Positions 22,415 through 35,184 are shown, numbered from the stretch's first letter. The stretch: DNA of 64,000 nucleotides from Sympetrum striolatum (GCA_947579665.1 OX388349.1:19438459-19502458), one strand, 5' to 3'. Notes: generated by a model from the letters alone, not told the origin. Translations and numbers: made by a program.

Positions 22415-22460
22415 TATTAAAACGACAAGTTTCGAGCAAACCTCCACTTCTGAGGTGCAA
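22415..22460 (-). ncRNA. Degenerate hammerhead-like module
   Basis: The minus strand reads CTCAGAAGTGGAGG, a short GAG/CTC stem with loop, CGAAAC, then TT and GTCG. The GAAAC...GTC end is the classical hammerhead stem III and cleavage context, but CUGANGA is altered to CTCAGAA. It probably marks the relic terminus of another Penelope-like element. Confidence 0.35.
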
Positions 22461-23710
22461 TTTTACATAGTAATTTTATTTTATTATTTCGTTTTAATTG
22501 GCGGAAATTCTGTCTTAACACATCCATTTTATTTATTGTTAGCGTTTTGATCAATCGTTCCCATAGCGACCGATGCCTATTGTTGAAGCTGGAATTTCAG
22601 TCATAACACTTTCATATAATTATAAATGAAGGAGAAAGAATTAAATGAACATATATAGAGATTGAAAATTATATTAGTATTAATTTAATCATTTTATTGC
22701 TATTTGACGTGATTTAATTGCATAAAAAGAAATAATGAATAATAAAAAAGTAGTATAGCAAGCAATTTTTCATTTTATTTCGATAATTATATTCATTAGT
22801 TATTTATGACCTTTAAGGCTAGAATTAGAGTAGGAATACAGAAAATATTTTAATTACGGCAAGAGTATCTTTTTTATCTATTATTAAAGTTGCAATGAGC
22901 AATGGCTAATGAAATCAGAAACTTTAGAGTGCGGTTTACCTTAGGTGAGTCCAATCCGATGTTTCCAAATGAATAAATATGAAATTCTATTCGTTAGTGC
23001 TGTTTTAATGCGATAAACTGGGTCGTCGTTGATCATTGTAAAGTGGATGTTACACGGAAAATTGTATGCATTATGAATGATTCAGATTCACCGCTTATAT
23101 TTTCCATTCTGGTCCCACGGCGCGAGAAGTAAGTAATTAATTCTGTGTGAATTATCAAAAGTTTGCGTCAGAAACGTTATAACGGTTGCTTCATGTTGTT
23201 TGAGGCGTTTCACGGAAATAAAGCTTTAGGAAACTATTTTCAAAGGGTTATACCTTTTCTTACTCAAAGTCGTCTATCTGCATAACCAACTGTCAACTAA
23301 AGCTGCTCTGACAGCCATAAAATATAAAATCTTTTGCTAAATTCAAACAACTCATTAAAAGCTATTTTATTCATTTTCTTACAAGTTCACCGGAATGGAA
23401 GAGACTCTAAGGAACGATTGCAATCATAAATTATATAAAGAGTATTTTTGATGATTTTGTCGCTTCTAATTAAGTTATTTACTTAATTTCACGTCGTATA
23501 TATGTTTCCACGGCCTTTATCGCGCCGAAAAGGAAGTACGGTATAAATATTCTACCTTGTTTAACTTATCTATTCAACTCCTTTTTCCTGCGTATGACAT
23601 CAACGATATATACTTCGAATTTACCCCGCTCAAATGATGCCTAATAGTCTAATATGTAGTTGAATTGTAATTTCGACCTATGATTGAAAATTTCCCCATC
23701 CCTTGCCCCA
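22461..23710. other. AT-rich non-coding stretch
   Basis: No gene. TTAG|GTGAGT at about 22940-22949 is a weak acceptor-donor juxtaposition with a poor pyrimidine tract. Confidence 0.35.
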
Positions 23711-23712
23711 TT

Positions 23713-23748
23713 TCGAAGATAACGAAGGTATATACCTTCGTTAACTTC
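23713..23748. repeat. Perfect 24-base palindrome with extended arms
   Basis: TAACGAAGGTAT followed by ATACCTTCGTTA (23720-23743) is self-complementary. After one mismatch the arms continue with CGAAG and CTTCG. It could be a small hairpin or a symmetric protein site. No second copy is seen in the window. Confidence 0.5.
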
Positions 23749-23749
23749 G

Positions 23750-24479
23750 GAAAAACAAATCGCTAGAACACATTCTACATGGTTGGATGATCCATGGGTA
23801 TTACCAAAGATACGATTAAATAAAGGAATTAAATAATTTTATATTTTTTTCGTAGGATTTTGAAAATATTATTTTGCTATTTTGAGGACAGAGGATGAAA
23901 AACCGTTCAAATACATCATATCAAGAAATATCAACCCCCAACAGGTAATCATTTACCGCTTTCAAATATCTACAGGTTTGATCTCAGGGTATGTTTAGTT
24001 ACCGTAAGAAACACGCGTATAACGTTACTTTGTCACCTACTTGAGTGCTTCTTTTGAAAATATAAGACAGAACGTATTGCTCTCCGTCAATTATTAACGC
24101 CTGATAGCTAATTTACATGCTTGCTAATTTTGTAGAAATATATAAAAATGAGCCAAAATTTCATCAATCCAAAAATTCCAAAAATCGACATTTCTGTCAA
24201 TTTCATACTTTACACTTCTACAAATTCTACTATTGAAGTTGATTGTTGTAATTAACGTGTATTTTAATTCCAATTTTTACCGAAATACATTCAGTTTAAC
24301 TCTCTTATTTTTTCAATTCTTACCTATAACTTAGGGTCTGTTTGAGTGTTTTCCCGATTTTGTAAAAAATAATTAATTTTTACTTCCACCCAACATAGGT
24401 TATATCAATAAATGGACAATACAGCTATGTAGAGGAATAGCTACAAACAATACGACTATAAAATCCAGGTCATGTTGTC
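23750..24479. other. AT-rich non-coding stretch
   Basis: Nothing recognisable. Confidence 0.35.
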
Positions 24480-24645
24480 ACCATCATGGTTACTATAAAC
24501 TGTGTTACTATAAACAGGACTTCCTCAAAGTGCTCTAATAATAGGTAAATACCACTAGTTACTATTAAAATAGGCTACTATAAACAATATATTACTACAA
24601 AAAATATATTACTATAAACAATAGGTTACTATAAACAATACCTAA
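24480..24645 (+). repeat. Short-period repeat of TTACTATAAACA words
   Basis: (T/C)TACTATAAACA or close variants occur about six times between 24488 and 24640, with spacings of roughly 16-60 bases. The array is irregular and AT-rich. It is probably a slippage-derived simple repeat. Confidence 0.65.
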
Positions 24646-25289
24646 ATGTAGAGGACCCTGCTTCAATAACCATGAATAATACAAATATGCGGAAATGTTG
24701 CCATAGAAACGGAATCTTCGCATATCGATAACGTCCTTCAGGGAATGAGTGGCTTGTTAGTATTCTCCTCTCTCAACTTTGAGATATTTAAATATTCGAT
24801 GACGCAAGGTGTTTCCGAAAGGATCGCTTAGGGGTTGGAATCGGTCTATTTTGGGCGTCCATGCGTCATTTGACTGGAAATTCGATTACGATTCGCATCT
24901 TTTGCTAAATGATTCAGAGGAATCCTCTTTTATCACATTTGCGCTGCCCGTCAGCCCTTTGTGGGGGTATTATTGGATTCTGGAGGAGGAATGAATGGCG
25001 GACAAAGAGACCAGCGATTAATTACACACGGGAAAAATTAACGCCCTTCGGAGGGACGTGTTTATAAATTCATCCTCCGACACCCACAGACCTTAATTTT
25101 GGACGTCACTCCTTCTCAAAGAACCCTCCGAACAATAAAACTCGATAAACTGAAAATCACTCGAATTTAAAATTTCATTCATTATTAAGTCTCGGCCTTT
25201 TTAACGTAATTAGCAGATTATCAACTGATTTTTTTTCACTCTTAACTCTATTTCACTTAAAGACAGGGCATAGGTAAAAATGCACGTGG
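24646..25289. other. Non-coding, GC-richer patch 24700-25130
   Basis: A CpG-containing patch without a recognisable product. Confidence 0.35.
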
Positions 25290-25510
25290 GAGACTCTCAT
25301 TGTTGGTCATAACCAGCTACTTTTCATCATTGTCGTACGCATACAATTGTAGTGATCTACCATTATTAGAACAATTGCAACAATGCCACTCATAAACTTC
25401 ACTTTGTATTGTTGTATCTTGTAGTAGAACCGCAACTCGGATACAGTGTAGCTGCTCTATTATTGCGCTCGAAAACAATTGTTACGCCTCATAGTTGTGC
25501 AAAGGAATTG
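25290..25510. repeat. ATTGTT/ACAAT-rich cluster
   Basis: CATTGTTGG, CATTGTCG, ACAATTG, AACAATTGC, CAACAATGCC, ATTGTTGT and ACAATTGTTAC follow each other over 200 bases on both strands. No clean tandem period is seen. Confidence 0.35.
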
Positions 25511-26831
25511 CTGAAGACTTTTCATCATTAGACTCTTTCTACGATGATCAGGAACATCATCGAATTTATAATAGTTTTTCCAGAGCAGCAAAGGCTTGTT
25601 TCTGAAAACTTAAGTATCGCCTGCCATAAGTATATACGTACATTGATAATTGATTTATAATAGCATATTAAAGTTGAAATTTGTATTATATTGTACGAAT
25701 AAGTGAAAGTTAAGAAAAAATTGCGCTTGATCCATGAGCAAGAACTCTGCCATCATCAGCAAGAAAACAGCGACGCCGAGCGCCATGTTAGGTGTTGATC
25801 CGCTTATCGCTTCGTTTTTGTTTGTGGAATTTATCGCCGTGCGACACGAGCGCCATCATCAATTATCGCTTCCCTTCTATTTTTCAGTAGAAAACGGTGT
25901 CTATGATCTATGCGGTGACCTTAATGAGGGTTCCGCGGATGACCTCCGGTATCTGCCCCATTGTGGTTCAAACTCCTCCTGAAAGGTGCTGTTCTCGAAA
26001 GGGCTTCCAATGACCATCCATTTCATCACCTCGTGACGTATGTGATATAGGCCAAATAAATTCGTCCGATCCAGTGAGATAACTGACATTTTATTCAGTA
26101 TCCATTGTACGAAATGAAATTTTGAGTACTGTATTTTTATCTATCCAAAATATATTTGCGGAATTAGTATAGATAGAGTTTCATTTATACAACGAATAGA
26201 TAGAGGCAGAAAGGATTAATTGGCATTCTATTAGAAAATTAATGTGAAAACAACGCAAAAACTGTTTGACATAAATATACGCTGATTCACATCCTTTGTA
26301 TTAAATGTCAAATTCACATATGAATGATAATTGTGTACTTTAAATTCATTATGTTTCATCCTGTATGCCTTTTTCACAAGCCGATCTTCTCGGTATATTC
26401 TTATATTACTTCAACAATGCTTTATGGTCCGCAATATTCCATTATGTTCAATGGTACAATATATAACTGAGATCTAATAGTTTTCTCAAATATTTTGCTA
26501 ATTCGAGCCGAAAGTTGCAGTTCTTGATAAAAAAAGGCTTTGATTGTGAAATCCAATATCTAATGTGGTTGTTACTGGATATTTTAGGTGAAAAATACCC
26601 ATTTAATTTTTTAATCCAATTATGCTTCACGCTAAATACTATTATTTGTCTGTGGTTATGAGGAAGAAAAAGAAACGCGTGAAGTTGAAGCAAGGAACAA
26701 TAGGTGAATAAAATATATGTGCCTGACTACATTCAGCTATCTTCGATGATTGAGTGATTGTAACAGTAGAATATGAATGAGTAGCGAGCAAATCATGGTA
26801 ATCTGATCTTAGGTGAGTACAGATGGTAAAT
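25511..26831. other. Non-coding stretch
   Basis: A mildly GC-rich patch (25730-26050) has opposite-strand frames but no recognised domain. The remainder is AT-rich. A weak TTAG|GTGAGT juxtaposition lies at about 26810. Confidence 0.35.
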
Positions 26832-26978
26832 GGAACAAATTATTTTATATTAAGGTAAAACAAAATAGAATTTTAAACTTTACAAATGGTATTTTTAAGG
26901 CAAATAAAGTTCTGTTTTATTTGACTTTAGAATAAAATTCTATTTTATTTTATTTTATCCTCAAAAATAATTTGTTCC
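26832..26978. mobile_element. AT-rich foldback (MITE-like)
   Basis: The ends GGAACAAATTATTTT (26832-26846) and its complement AATAATTTGTTCC match exactly over 13 bases and then pair imperfectly inward. AAAATAGAATTTTA on the left matches its complement on the right. The length is 147 bp. No transposase and no definite target duplication are seen, so the superfamily is unknown. Confidence 0.6.
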
Positions 26979-27754
26979 GTTATAATTTAGTTCCCCCAAG
27001 TTAATCCTTCCCTTCATAATCACATGGACAGATTTTGAACTACATGGATTTGCCTTTTGCCTTGCGTATCATACAATTTCTGACATTTCAGCGATAGAAA
27101 AAAAAAACAGTCTTAAAAGAGAAAATAAGTCACGATATCCTTCTCCATGAGCGAAATGAAAATAGAAACGCGATAGCGATTCCGTGTTCAACTAGGAAAG
27201 GTGCTAAGATAATAATTACCGAGCACCTTCCTCTCTTAGGTTCCTTCATAGAATTTTTGCTCCCGAGGAGTGCCTTAATTAATTTGTCTTCTTGTTAATT
27301 AATCCTAGCTAAAGTCAATTTCGCCCCCTTTCTCTTTGCTTTCAGCAGCGATTCTTTCCATTAGCAGAAGGCTTTCCCTTCGAATTAACCGTTCCCCCTT
27401 TTTACTGAAATTCGAACTTATAATGAGGGTATCTGTTACTTATCAATTTTTAAATCCCCTGGAAGTGAAAGATGATGTAATATGGGATCGCGGAATGGTT
27501 AAGTTCTAAAATTATTTCTTTTCAAAATTCACCTTTGAGGACTGGATATTATCGAATAGTATTGACATGCATTTTCAGGACGTATATTAGTACATCTCTC
27601 TGCTCGAACATATAAATATCTCTTTGTCATTCCACTATTCCGTAATCTCATCATCTGCTGTCCCACCGTATTTCACCATCCTTTCATTTATATTCCTCTG
27701 GATGATTATATCTTGTTATACGTACTCTTTTATCATTTTGATGCTTGACTCTGT
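26979..27754. other. Non-coding stretch
   Basis: Ordinary AT-rich DNA. No element is identified. Confidence 0.3.
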
Positions 27755-28005
27755 TCCATAGGATCTCATTCACTAGAATCAGCCATCTTCATTCAGTCTT
27801 TCTCTCTTTTTGAATACATTCATTTTCTTTTTTTTCAGGATCTCGTTCATTGCAAGTACTCCTTTATAAAGCTGCCTTCTATAGGAACTCATTTCCTATA
27901 TTCATTTAGTTTTATTCGGTCTGACTTATTTCATTTACATTTATTTTCCTTCTGTAAACTTTTTGTTCCATTCCTTCAGGGTCTCATTCAGCAGAATCAG
28001 CAAAC
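27755..28005 (+). repeat. Irregular repeat of GG(A/G)(T)CTCATTCA words
   Basis: GGATCTCATTCACTAGAATC (27761), GGATCTCGTTCATTGC (27838), GGAACTCATTTCC (27884) and GGTCTCATTCAGCAGAATC (27979) look like diverged copies of one short unit. They lie in a pyrimidine-rich background. Spacing is irregular. Confidence 0.35.
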
Positions 28006-28989
28006 TTTCTATTATTATCTTATTTTTCGCTTTAAGCTATCTTTTTCAGCCGGTCTTCCCCTCCTTACCAAACCAATCAATTACATGCATCACCATCGTC
28101 TTCCGTTTCTTATCCATTCATCATCCTTCATCTCCATAAACGCACCACCTCCCTTTCCAATTCACGGTCTACTCATAGACAACAAGAAAAATATCAATCT
28201 TTAATTTAAAATTTCACAAAATATTGAAATATCCTTTCTGAAAACGCAATCGATTTTTGGCATTCCTTCTGTTTTAAAAAAAAGCTAAATTAATAAGGGA
28301 ATAGTTGAAATGGTCAACTATATTTCTTTGTTCGAGAATGATGCACGATTTTTGATTGGATGGCGTGTATATCATCTGAATTCTACTTACAGGATGTATT
28401 TTTGGATGTAGTGTTAGATGAGTTATGCTGTACTAATGTAGGTGTGCAACTCGTAGAATTTTCAGTCAATGAGAAAGGAAAGAGTAAAATATTTCACATC
28501 TCATCTTGCTCTGTCGCCTCACTCTTTCTCCAGGCCTTTCGGTAGCGGATGGTCAAGGGAATAATGAATGAGGGAGTGGCACATATAGACTATGAAGTGT
28601 AGAATTAATATAGCTTAGCATCTAAATTGATGTATTAGATAATAACATGTATATAAGCATTTAATATAGTACCTAAATATTACTGTATATACTAGCAATA
28701 CACGATTGCTTCATCCGTTTCTGCTATCGAAAGTTGATGAATATGTTTCGTTTGAATATTCGCACAGGATAAAGGTAAAGGATCTTTTTATATTATATTA
28801 TAAAGTAAACATATTTATTTTCAACTTTTTCTATCTTGTTCACACCTAAAATAATATGAAAGCTACAGAAGTACGAGAAATGCTGAGTTGAAGAACTTCC
28901 TTCTAATTGTGTGCTATGAAAGCATTATTATTCATATGATCAGGGTGAACGTTATGTAGACGTTTTATCTCACATAATTCTCGACATCG
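28006..28989. other. Non-coding stretch
   Basis: Pyrimidine-rich at first, then AT-rich. No feature is supported. Confidence 0.3.
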
Positions 28990-29040
28990 AGAAAGCAAGG
29001 GTAAACAACCCCATTCCTCATCTTGCCCAGTGAGCCTATC
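28990..29040 (-). repeat. Dispersed GATGAGGAGTG motif, copy 6
   Basis: On the minus strand: GATAGGCTCACTGGGCAAGA, TGAGGAATGGGGTTGTTTAC, CCTTGCTTTCTC. Both left and right halves of the family are recognisable. Confidence 0.6.
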
Positions 29041-31140
29041 ATCCGGGCTTACGATAGCTAATTGGTACAGAGTTTGAGGCTGAATTCAGCAGCCTGAATA
29101 CTTTATAGCCTCAGCTTTAGTATTTGTTTTGTGGCCATTTCCATATGAAACCACGGCTGTTGAGATCAATTTGCGTGGTATCTTCGCATTATTAACTCCC
29201 TGAAAACATTTCGTTGGATACAAAGGCGAGATAGTGCGTGACACGTCAGGGGAATCGTGATTCTAATCCCGGATTAATCAGAGGGAAGATGGAAACCGTT
29301 GAGGAAAGCGTGATCAATGAACACAATAATTCATCTTCCGCTATTAACTACTCGGCGGGCATTAATCAAGATTCAGCGCTATCGCAGTTAATATTTTATC
29401 GAACTCTCCTCCGCCCCTCAAACAAAGTTACGTCGCTCCGGTGACTGAAGCAAAAACTACAAATTTCAGGTATTGATCAGCTGAATCGAGACCAGTTCTA
29501 ATCTGAGGGAATTTTCCCCGTGTCCACTTGCCACTGTAGGTACATCTATAACAACATGAGACGGAATGATATTCCATCCAATCCAGTTGAAAATAGAGAC
29601 AGTACCATTATTATTGTCTTCGTGGTTCCTCTGTTTACTTGTCTATTTGATCGGAGATTAATGTATATGGAACATACTTCTCACACAATTTTATCGATTT
29701 CATAATTTCAATTTTGCATAATTGGCCTATGCACAACAGAAGTTTAATTATGCAGGTCTTATTATTTATTAAGTCTTTAATTGTTTCAGTTTGTCACAAT
29801 TGCATCCATCATAAAAATATATTAAGAATAAGAATATAAATAAATAAAAAGACGAATATAAAAATAGCTGAAATTCATAGGAAATTACTCTGAAAACTTA
29901 GTCAAGTACACAAAAACAAATGCACAAAATTGATTTAAAATACAAAGAATTAAAATATTTAACAATTTGGTATGCTTTTTTCTAACTCTTATTCCATGTC
30001 ATTCTTGGAATTTGAGAAATATAAGTACAGTCCTTTTATAAAAAGCAATCATTAGAAGGAGCAATTGGCGAATTATCCGTGAGGGAAGTGCTTAAAAAAG
30101 AGATTGCATAACGTTGCAGCATTGTAAGAGTTACGCAGAATATTCCGCGTAAAAGTGACGTCAAAAACCTTTCTTCGAACATTTAAAGGGTTAAAATATT
30201 TACAATAATCTATTTTATTTAAGACATATAATACAGCGCCAGTTAGTCCTCTAAGTCTAATTAACTATTTTCGAAAAGGGAATAATTCATCCTATAAATA
30301 TCTTAACAATAGAAATCAATTTACAGCTATTTATTTCTTTATTCTAACTCTTAACTAGTAGTTCCGTGTCAATATGGCCCAAGAAATTAAGGAAATCTTA
30401 GAGGGGTTGATGGTCCTAATGGTTATATTAACACCCACCCAAACGTGGATAAGAATAAAGCTAATATGAGACCGTAGGTAGACTTTGCAAAAAATAATTT
30501 CCCTTCATTATATTTAAAGAGCCAGTTGTTTCCTCCAGAAGATACCATCCTCTTTCCGGATCTGCCTTTTGCAGGCACGTTTGGAAAAGTAGCATATCCC
30601 GCAAATAATAGAAACAAAAAAATTTGAAACACTAGGAAGGGCTATCCGAAAAAGTCAGATTTTACGCGAAATTTTTTATCCGCGTGCGAATCCAAAGAGC
30701 GATGGGAAAAGGGGCGTTGGAATTGCATTCGGCTGCAGTGGAAAGAATTCGCGATGGAACACACAAAAGGAGGATTCGCATGTGATTGATGTGAAGGCTA
30801 CGGTGATGTACTTTGCTAGAGAAACGTTTTGAGAGGGGAACAAAAAGCAAAAGGGAAAGTTTCCCTCAGACAGCGATTTGAGTGAAGATCCGTCTGAAGA
30901 AATAAATCGCCAAAGGAAAGAGTGGGAAAACGCATTGAAAGAAGTTTAGATAAGGATTCCTCTCCTGAATTCTCCCTCTAATTTTAAATGACTCGACCAC
31001 TCACCATCAGTTCAGCCTAACACTTGAAATCTTAGATATTTGTCATGAGATACAGAAAAGTTCGATTGAACTTATTTTACACGTATAGAGAGATAGATAT
31101 TTATCTCCATGGAGACATCTACTTGGTACTGCATACAAAT
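29041..31140. other. Non-coding stretch
   Basis: AT-rich with mild GC-richer patches at 29220-29450 and 30660-30960. None of the short frames has a recognisable domain. Confidence 0.35.
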
Positions 31141-31169
31141 TTTTTTAAATAAACTTTTCACCCCCAAGG

Positions 31170-31200
31170 CTGTTTTTAAATTTCCTCCTTTTTAGGTGAG
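31170..31200 (+). promoter_or_regulatory. Third candidate ratchet splice site
   Basis: A pyrimidine-rich tract (TTTCCTCCTTTTT) runs into AG at 31194-31195, followed at once by GTGAGA. This fits the acceptor-donor juxtaposition of zero-length recursive exons. There is no strong branchpoint word and no nearby second donor, so it is weaker than the sites at 19992 and 56622. Confidence 0.35.
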
Positions 31201-31632
31201 AATGATTTAAATTTCATTCTTTTCTCTTTGTCAATTTGTCACGTATTCAAGAGCTTGCAATTCCAGGGTAACTACTGCTCCCTTGATGTAAATATTTAAA
31301 TGGATATGGTTGACCTAAATTACTGGTATTGTACAATAAGTGTAATTATTGCTGAAACTTACGGACGATTACATAGCACTGACAATTATATGCATATTAT
31401 AGGCAAAATATTAATCATTTATTTTCTTCTCATGGTATGTATAGTATATGTTATATATAATTTCCTTAACCCCTTACTCTAATCTTATTTTTATTTATTT
31501 GACTTTATTCTTTAGTTTCAAAAATATATCTCTCATTTAATATTATTGTGATTTTTCTCTATTAATTTGTTTGAATCCTAATGGTAGAATGTCAAAATTT
31601 TGTTTTACATCGTAATAACATACTGCATTTTT

Positions 31633-31762
31633 ACTTTCTCCATATACGAAGTATAGAGAAAGTATTGTTTTCATGAAAAAAATCGACTTCGAGATTTCAA
31701 CGGAAATACATGATTTTGGGGTCCCTAGAACACGTTTTGACCATTTTCGGAATGATGTCTGT

Positions 31763-31810
<48 letters not shown>

Positions 31811-32681
31811 GTGTGTGTGTGTATGTGTGTATGTGTGTGTGTGATAGTGGGCGCTCTAACGTGAAAACTATTAGTCGAATCAATACCAAACTTCATATAT
31901 AGTACTGTGGTGTGTGCTGTCAGAGTTGATTAGTTTTTGGAGTAAATCGATCAACCGGTAGTCGAGCTTTATTCATTAAAGCTCATTTACGGTTTTCAAA
32001 ATATCTCCATAAATATGATATATAGGTATATTGCATACCTTATAAAAGTTTTAGATAATATGTTTTACTATAACTTTTGTATTTAACATATTTTTGTATC
32101 ACCGATAGATTAGGAGTTATTCGTGAAATACTGGTAAACCGGAAGAAGATGATTATGTACTTTGTGGGCGCTCTAACATGAAAACTATTTGTTGGATCAA
32201 CACCAAATTTCATATATAGCACTTTTATTACAGTCGTTAGAGTTGATTAGTTTTTGGAGTGAATCGGTTAACCGGAAGTTGAGCTTCATTCTTCAAAGCT
32301 CATTTCCGGTTTTCAAAATATCTCCATAAATATAATATTTAGGTATATACTATTATTTATAAATGTTTTATAAAATAGAATTTACTATAACTTTTGTATG
32401 AAACATATTTTTGTATCATTGATTTTTTAGGAGTTATTCATGAAATACTGATAAACTGGAAGTTGCTGACTATGTACTTTGCGGGCGCTCTGGGCTCTAT
32501 GGGCGAAAGGCCAAATTCATCGTTTTTCATCGAGCATGTCCCGAAAAAAATTATTTATAATGTTTGTGACGTAAAAGATAATAACATATAAATTAATCAC
32601 TCATCTTCCAAGTTTAGATGGAATATAGAGTTCGAAATTACTGTCGTAGATAAATATTTACATCTTATATATGGAGAAAGT
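31633..32681. mobile_element. 1.05-kb element with TIRs and duplicated 317-bp unit
   Basis: ACTTTCTCCATATA at 31633 is repeated inverted at 32668-32681. The left end is itself a hairpin (31633-31663). Inside, GGGCGCTCT begins at 31849, 32166 and 32483, exactly 317 bases apart both times. Units 1 and 2 agree closely, for example in CAAAATATCTCCATAAATAT. A GT microsatellite lies near the left end. No transposase is readable and no target duplication is obvious. It is a non-autonomous element of unknown superfamily. Frames such as 31543-31896 are microsatellite artefacts. Confidence 0.75.
31761..31843 (+). repeat. GT/AC microsatellite
   Basis: A dinucleotide run of about 80 bases, interrupted by AT and TTA variants. 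It sits inside the inverted-repeat element and may be an inherited part of it. Confidence 0.95.
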
Positions 32682-35129
32682 CATGTGCTGGCCACATCAG
32701 ATTTTTTAAGTTAAATTATTGTAAAAGCTCAATGGTAGGGAGTAAAAAATTTCGAAAAAAATGGACATAAATAGTGAGCACTTATTTCAAAAGAACCGCG
32801 TCCTCCAGAGATAAAACTTCCCTAAGATTCTATGTTAGAGAAAATAATAATTTCGGACATTTTTCATTTGTAGGAAAAAAAAATATTTTTTTATACTAAA
32901 AGTTACAAATACGTAAATGGTATTTCTGAAAAAAATAATTTTACAAATTACCTTATTTTGTGAATAATTTTAATGAAATATTGTAAACGAAACGTAATAT
33001 TTAACAGTTTCGTATTTTTTAGTAAAATCAAAATTGCGAATATAGTTGATAGCTCATTATCGAATCCAAAATAGATGAAAGTATTGTTTTTTAAGCATTA
33101 TTGTCAATGGGGGACAGCTTAATTAATATTCGAACAAATATTCATATGAATATCCAATTAAAATGAGTGGTAGTAATTAAAAAATACTTATTTTCCCGTT
33201 ATTTTATTCTGTTGTAATTATGAAATTTTTTCCTATTTTTGTTTAAATTAATTTTCCTTTTAATAGAAATTATTCAAGTCAACCGTTTTATGGATAGAGA
33301 TTCTTCATTAAGAAAAATAAATTGCTTTATAAACGAAAATGACATATTCCTAGAAATTCTTAGTTTCGGAAAAATTCGCTTCAAACATTTATTTTAACAG
33401 AAAAAGCAATTAACTCCTGAAACAGTAATTTTAATGTGGCTTTTATAAATAAAAAATAGGTATCAATCGCTGAAGCTCAGAATACTATTTTGAATTAAAT
33501 TTTATTTAAAACATCATTTAGACGAACATATTTTATCCCCAAAAATCGTGAATTCGAATATTATTGTATTTTAAAATTAATTCATAATCGAATTACATAA
33601 TAATATACATATAATGGTCAAAAATATATTTATTTTAAACATAATGGAAAATGTTTTTTTTTATTATCGAATAATTTCCATTTTTAAATAGTCGAACATT
33701 AGAACATTAAGTAATTTAAGCGTAAGTAACATAGCGTAATAATCCAGTATTATCGGATGTAGCCTAGTATCTTAAAATTCCAATAGCGTTATCGTATTGC
33801 CCTAGAATTTCGCAGATATCAATTTTAGTGGATAGTAATTTCCTTAGGAACGTGATAATTTTGCACAAAATTCACGAAAAGATACTTCCAAGATAGGGGG
33901 TTATCCTGGCGCAACCCAATCCGGAGAAATAATGTTCAGATTTCACCAATGTTAACCCCTTTTCTTCCACTCGGCCGTGAAACAGCGGAACGAGGGTAAG
34001 ACGTAAATTAGGGATTATCTTCGGAATAATTGCGTCCAAGTTTTAGGCTAAAAGGGCAGATTGGGGAAAATGGCCTCCATTATCAGCTGCTTTGGCAGCG
34101 CAATCTCGGAGGGAAGACTTTGCGGAATCACCCAATAGATGGCTCTGCTGCGAGTCGTTTAATGACGATGACCGGTATTCTCGCAAGAAGCTGCTTCATT
34201 TCGGAGACCATTCCACTGCATACCTGCGCGGAATATGCCCATAGAGGACGCTCTGCTGGGGGTCCAATGTGCCTCCAAACGGCACTCCCATTACGCCTTT
34301 GGAGACGCAAGTTTTCCTCTTACGTATCCAGTTCTTATCGACCTAGAAGGAAAATTTGGATGCTTAAAGAAACTAAGGCGTTATTTAAATTTATTTTAAA
34401 ATTCTTGAAACGGATCTTACCTCAAAAGTTTTCCCTTCAATGATTATTATTTTAATTTACTAAAGGAAAAGATTGTAATGTGCATGGATGAGTATGAACT
34501 GCCGTTTTGAATAATTAAAAGAATTGAAGCAGAAAGACTGAAATTTTTTGGAAAGAGGGTAGATCCCTCAAAATGTCTTAATTCTGTTACGCGTGCCTAG
34601 ATTACATGACTGCTCTACATACAACCGCACATTTACCCTTCAGCCCACCTTTCGTCTTGCGCCAGAGTATTCATGCACCATGTCTTGGCATTATAAATCG
34701 ATTTCTTTCTTATCATTTTCTTATTCTCGCATTTATTTGCCAGTTTTTTCTGGTCACACTATCAGAACGATCTCTGTAGCAGAAAGTGCACATAATATAG
34801 CATGCAAAAGAGAGAACCAAGATCTTCCAAGAATGTACTTTATCCGAATTTATCAATTAGATTAACTCTTTCTTCAATTCTTCTACCATCTAAATTGCCG
34901 CCCTGAAGCTAGATAGGAAAATGGAATATAACATTCCCTTCCAATCTCTGAAGCATCTGATCACTGATTTGTAGTAGCAATTCACTAGTAAGCGTGTCTT
35001 CCACAGTACCTTTTCAAACCACGAATACTATCGGCAGGGTCCAGTTCTCCCTGATTTGCTCGATTTGATAGTGATGACTATATATTAAATGTGAATATGT
35101 ATTGAATATGAATATGAATATCAATATTA

Positions 35130-35134
<5 letters not shown>
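32682..35134. other. Very AT-rich DNA, then CpG-containing patch 33990-34340
   Basis: 32700-33850 is extremely AT-rich, with many TTCGAATA-like words and no coding potential. A GC-richer patch follows at 33990-34340. The 137-codon frame at 34030-34443 shows no domain or splice support and is probably chance. Confidence 0.35.

Positions 35135-35184
<50 letters not shown>
35135..35184. repeat. AT microsatellite
   Basis: A near-pure (AT)n run of about 50 bases, preceded by a GAATAT-type short repeat. Confidence 0.95.

Noticed and set aside
22930..22955. TTAG|GTGAGT as a ratchet site (also near 26810)
   Set aside because: Pyrimidine tract and branchpoint are weak compared with the sites at 19992, 31195 and 56622.
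23713..23748. loxP-like recombinase site
   Set aside because: Resemblance is limited to a TAACGAAG-type arm. There is no asymmetric spacer and no recombinase gene.
31543..31896. 117-codon frame with a T-H repeat and the opposite V-C repeat frame
   Set aside because: Created by the GT microsatellite inside a transposon-like element.
34030..34443. 137-codon open frame on the + strand
   Set aside because: No recognisable domain, no plausible splice boundaries, and an overlapping frame on the opposite strand in the same GC-richer patch.
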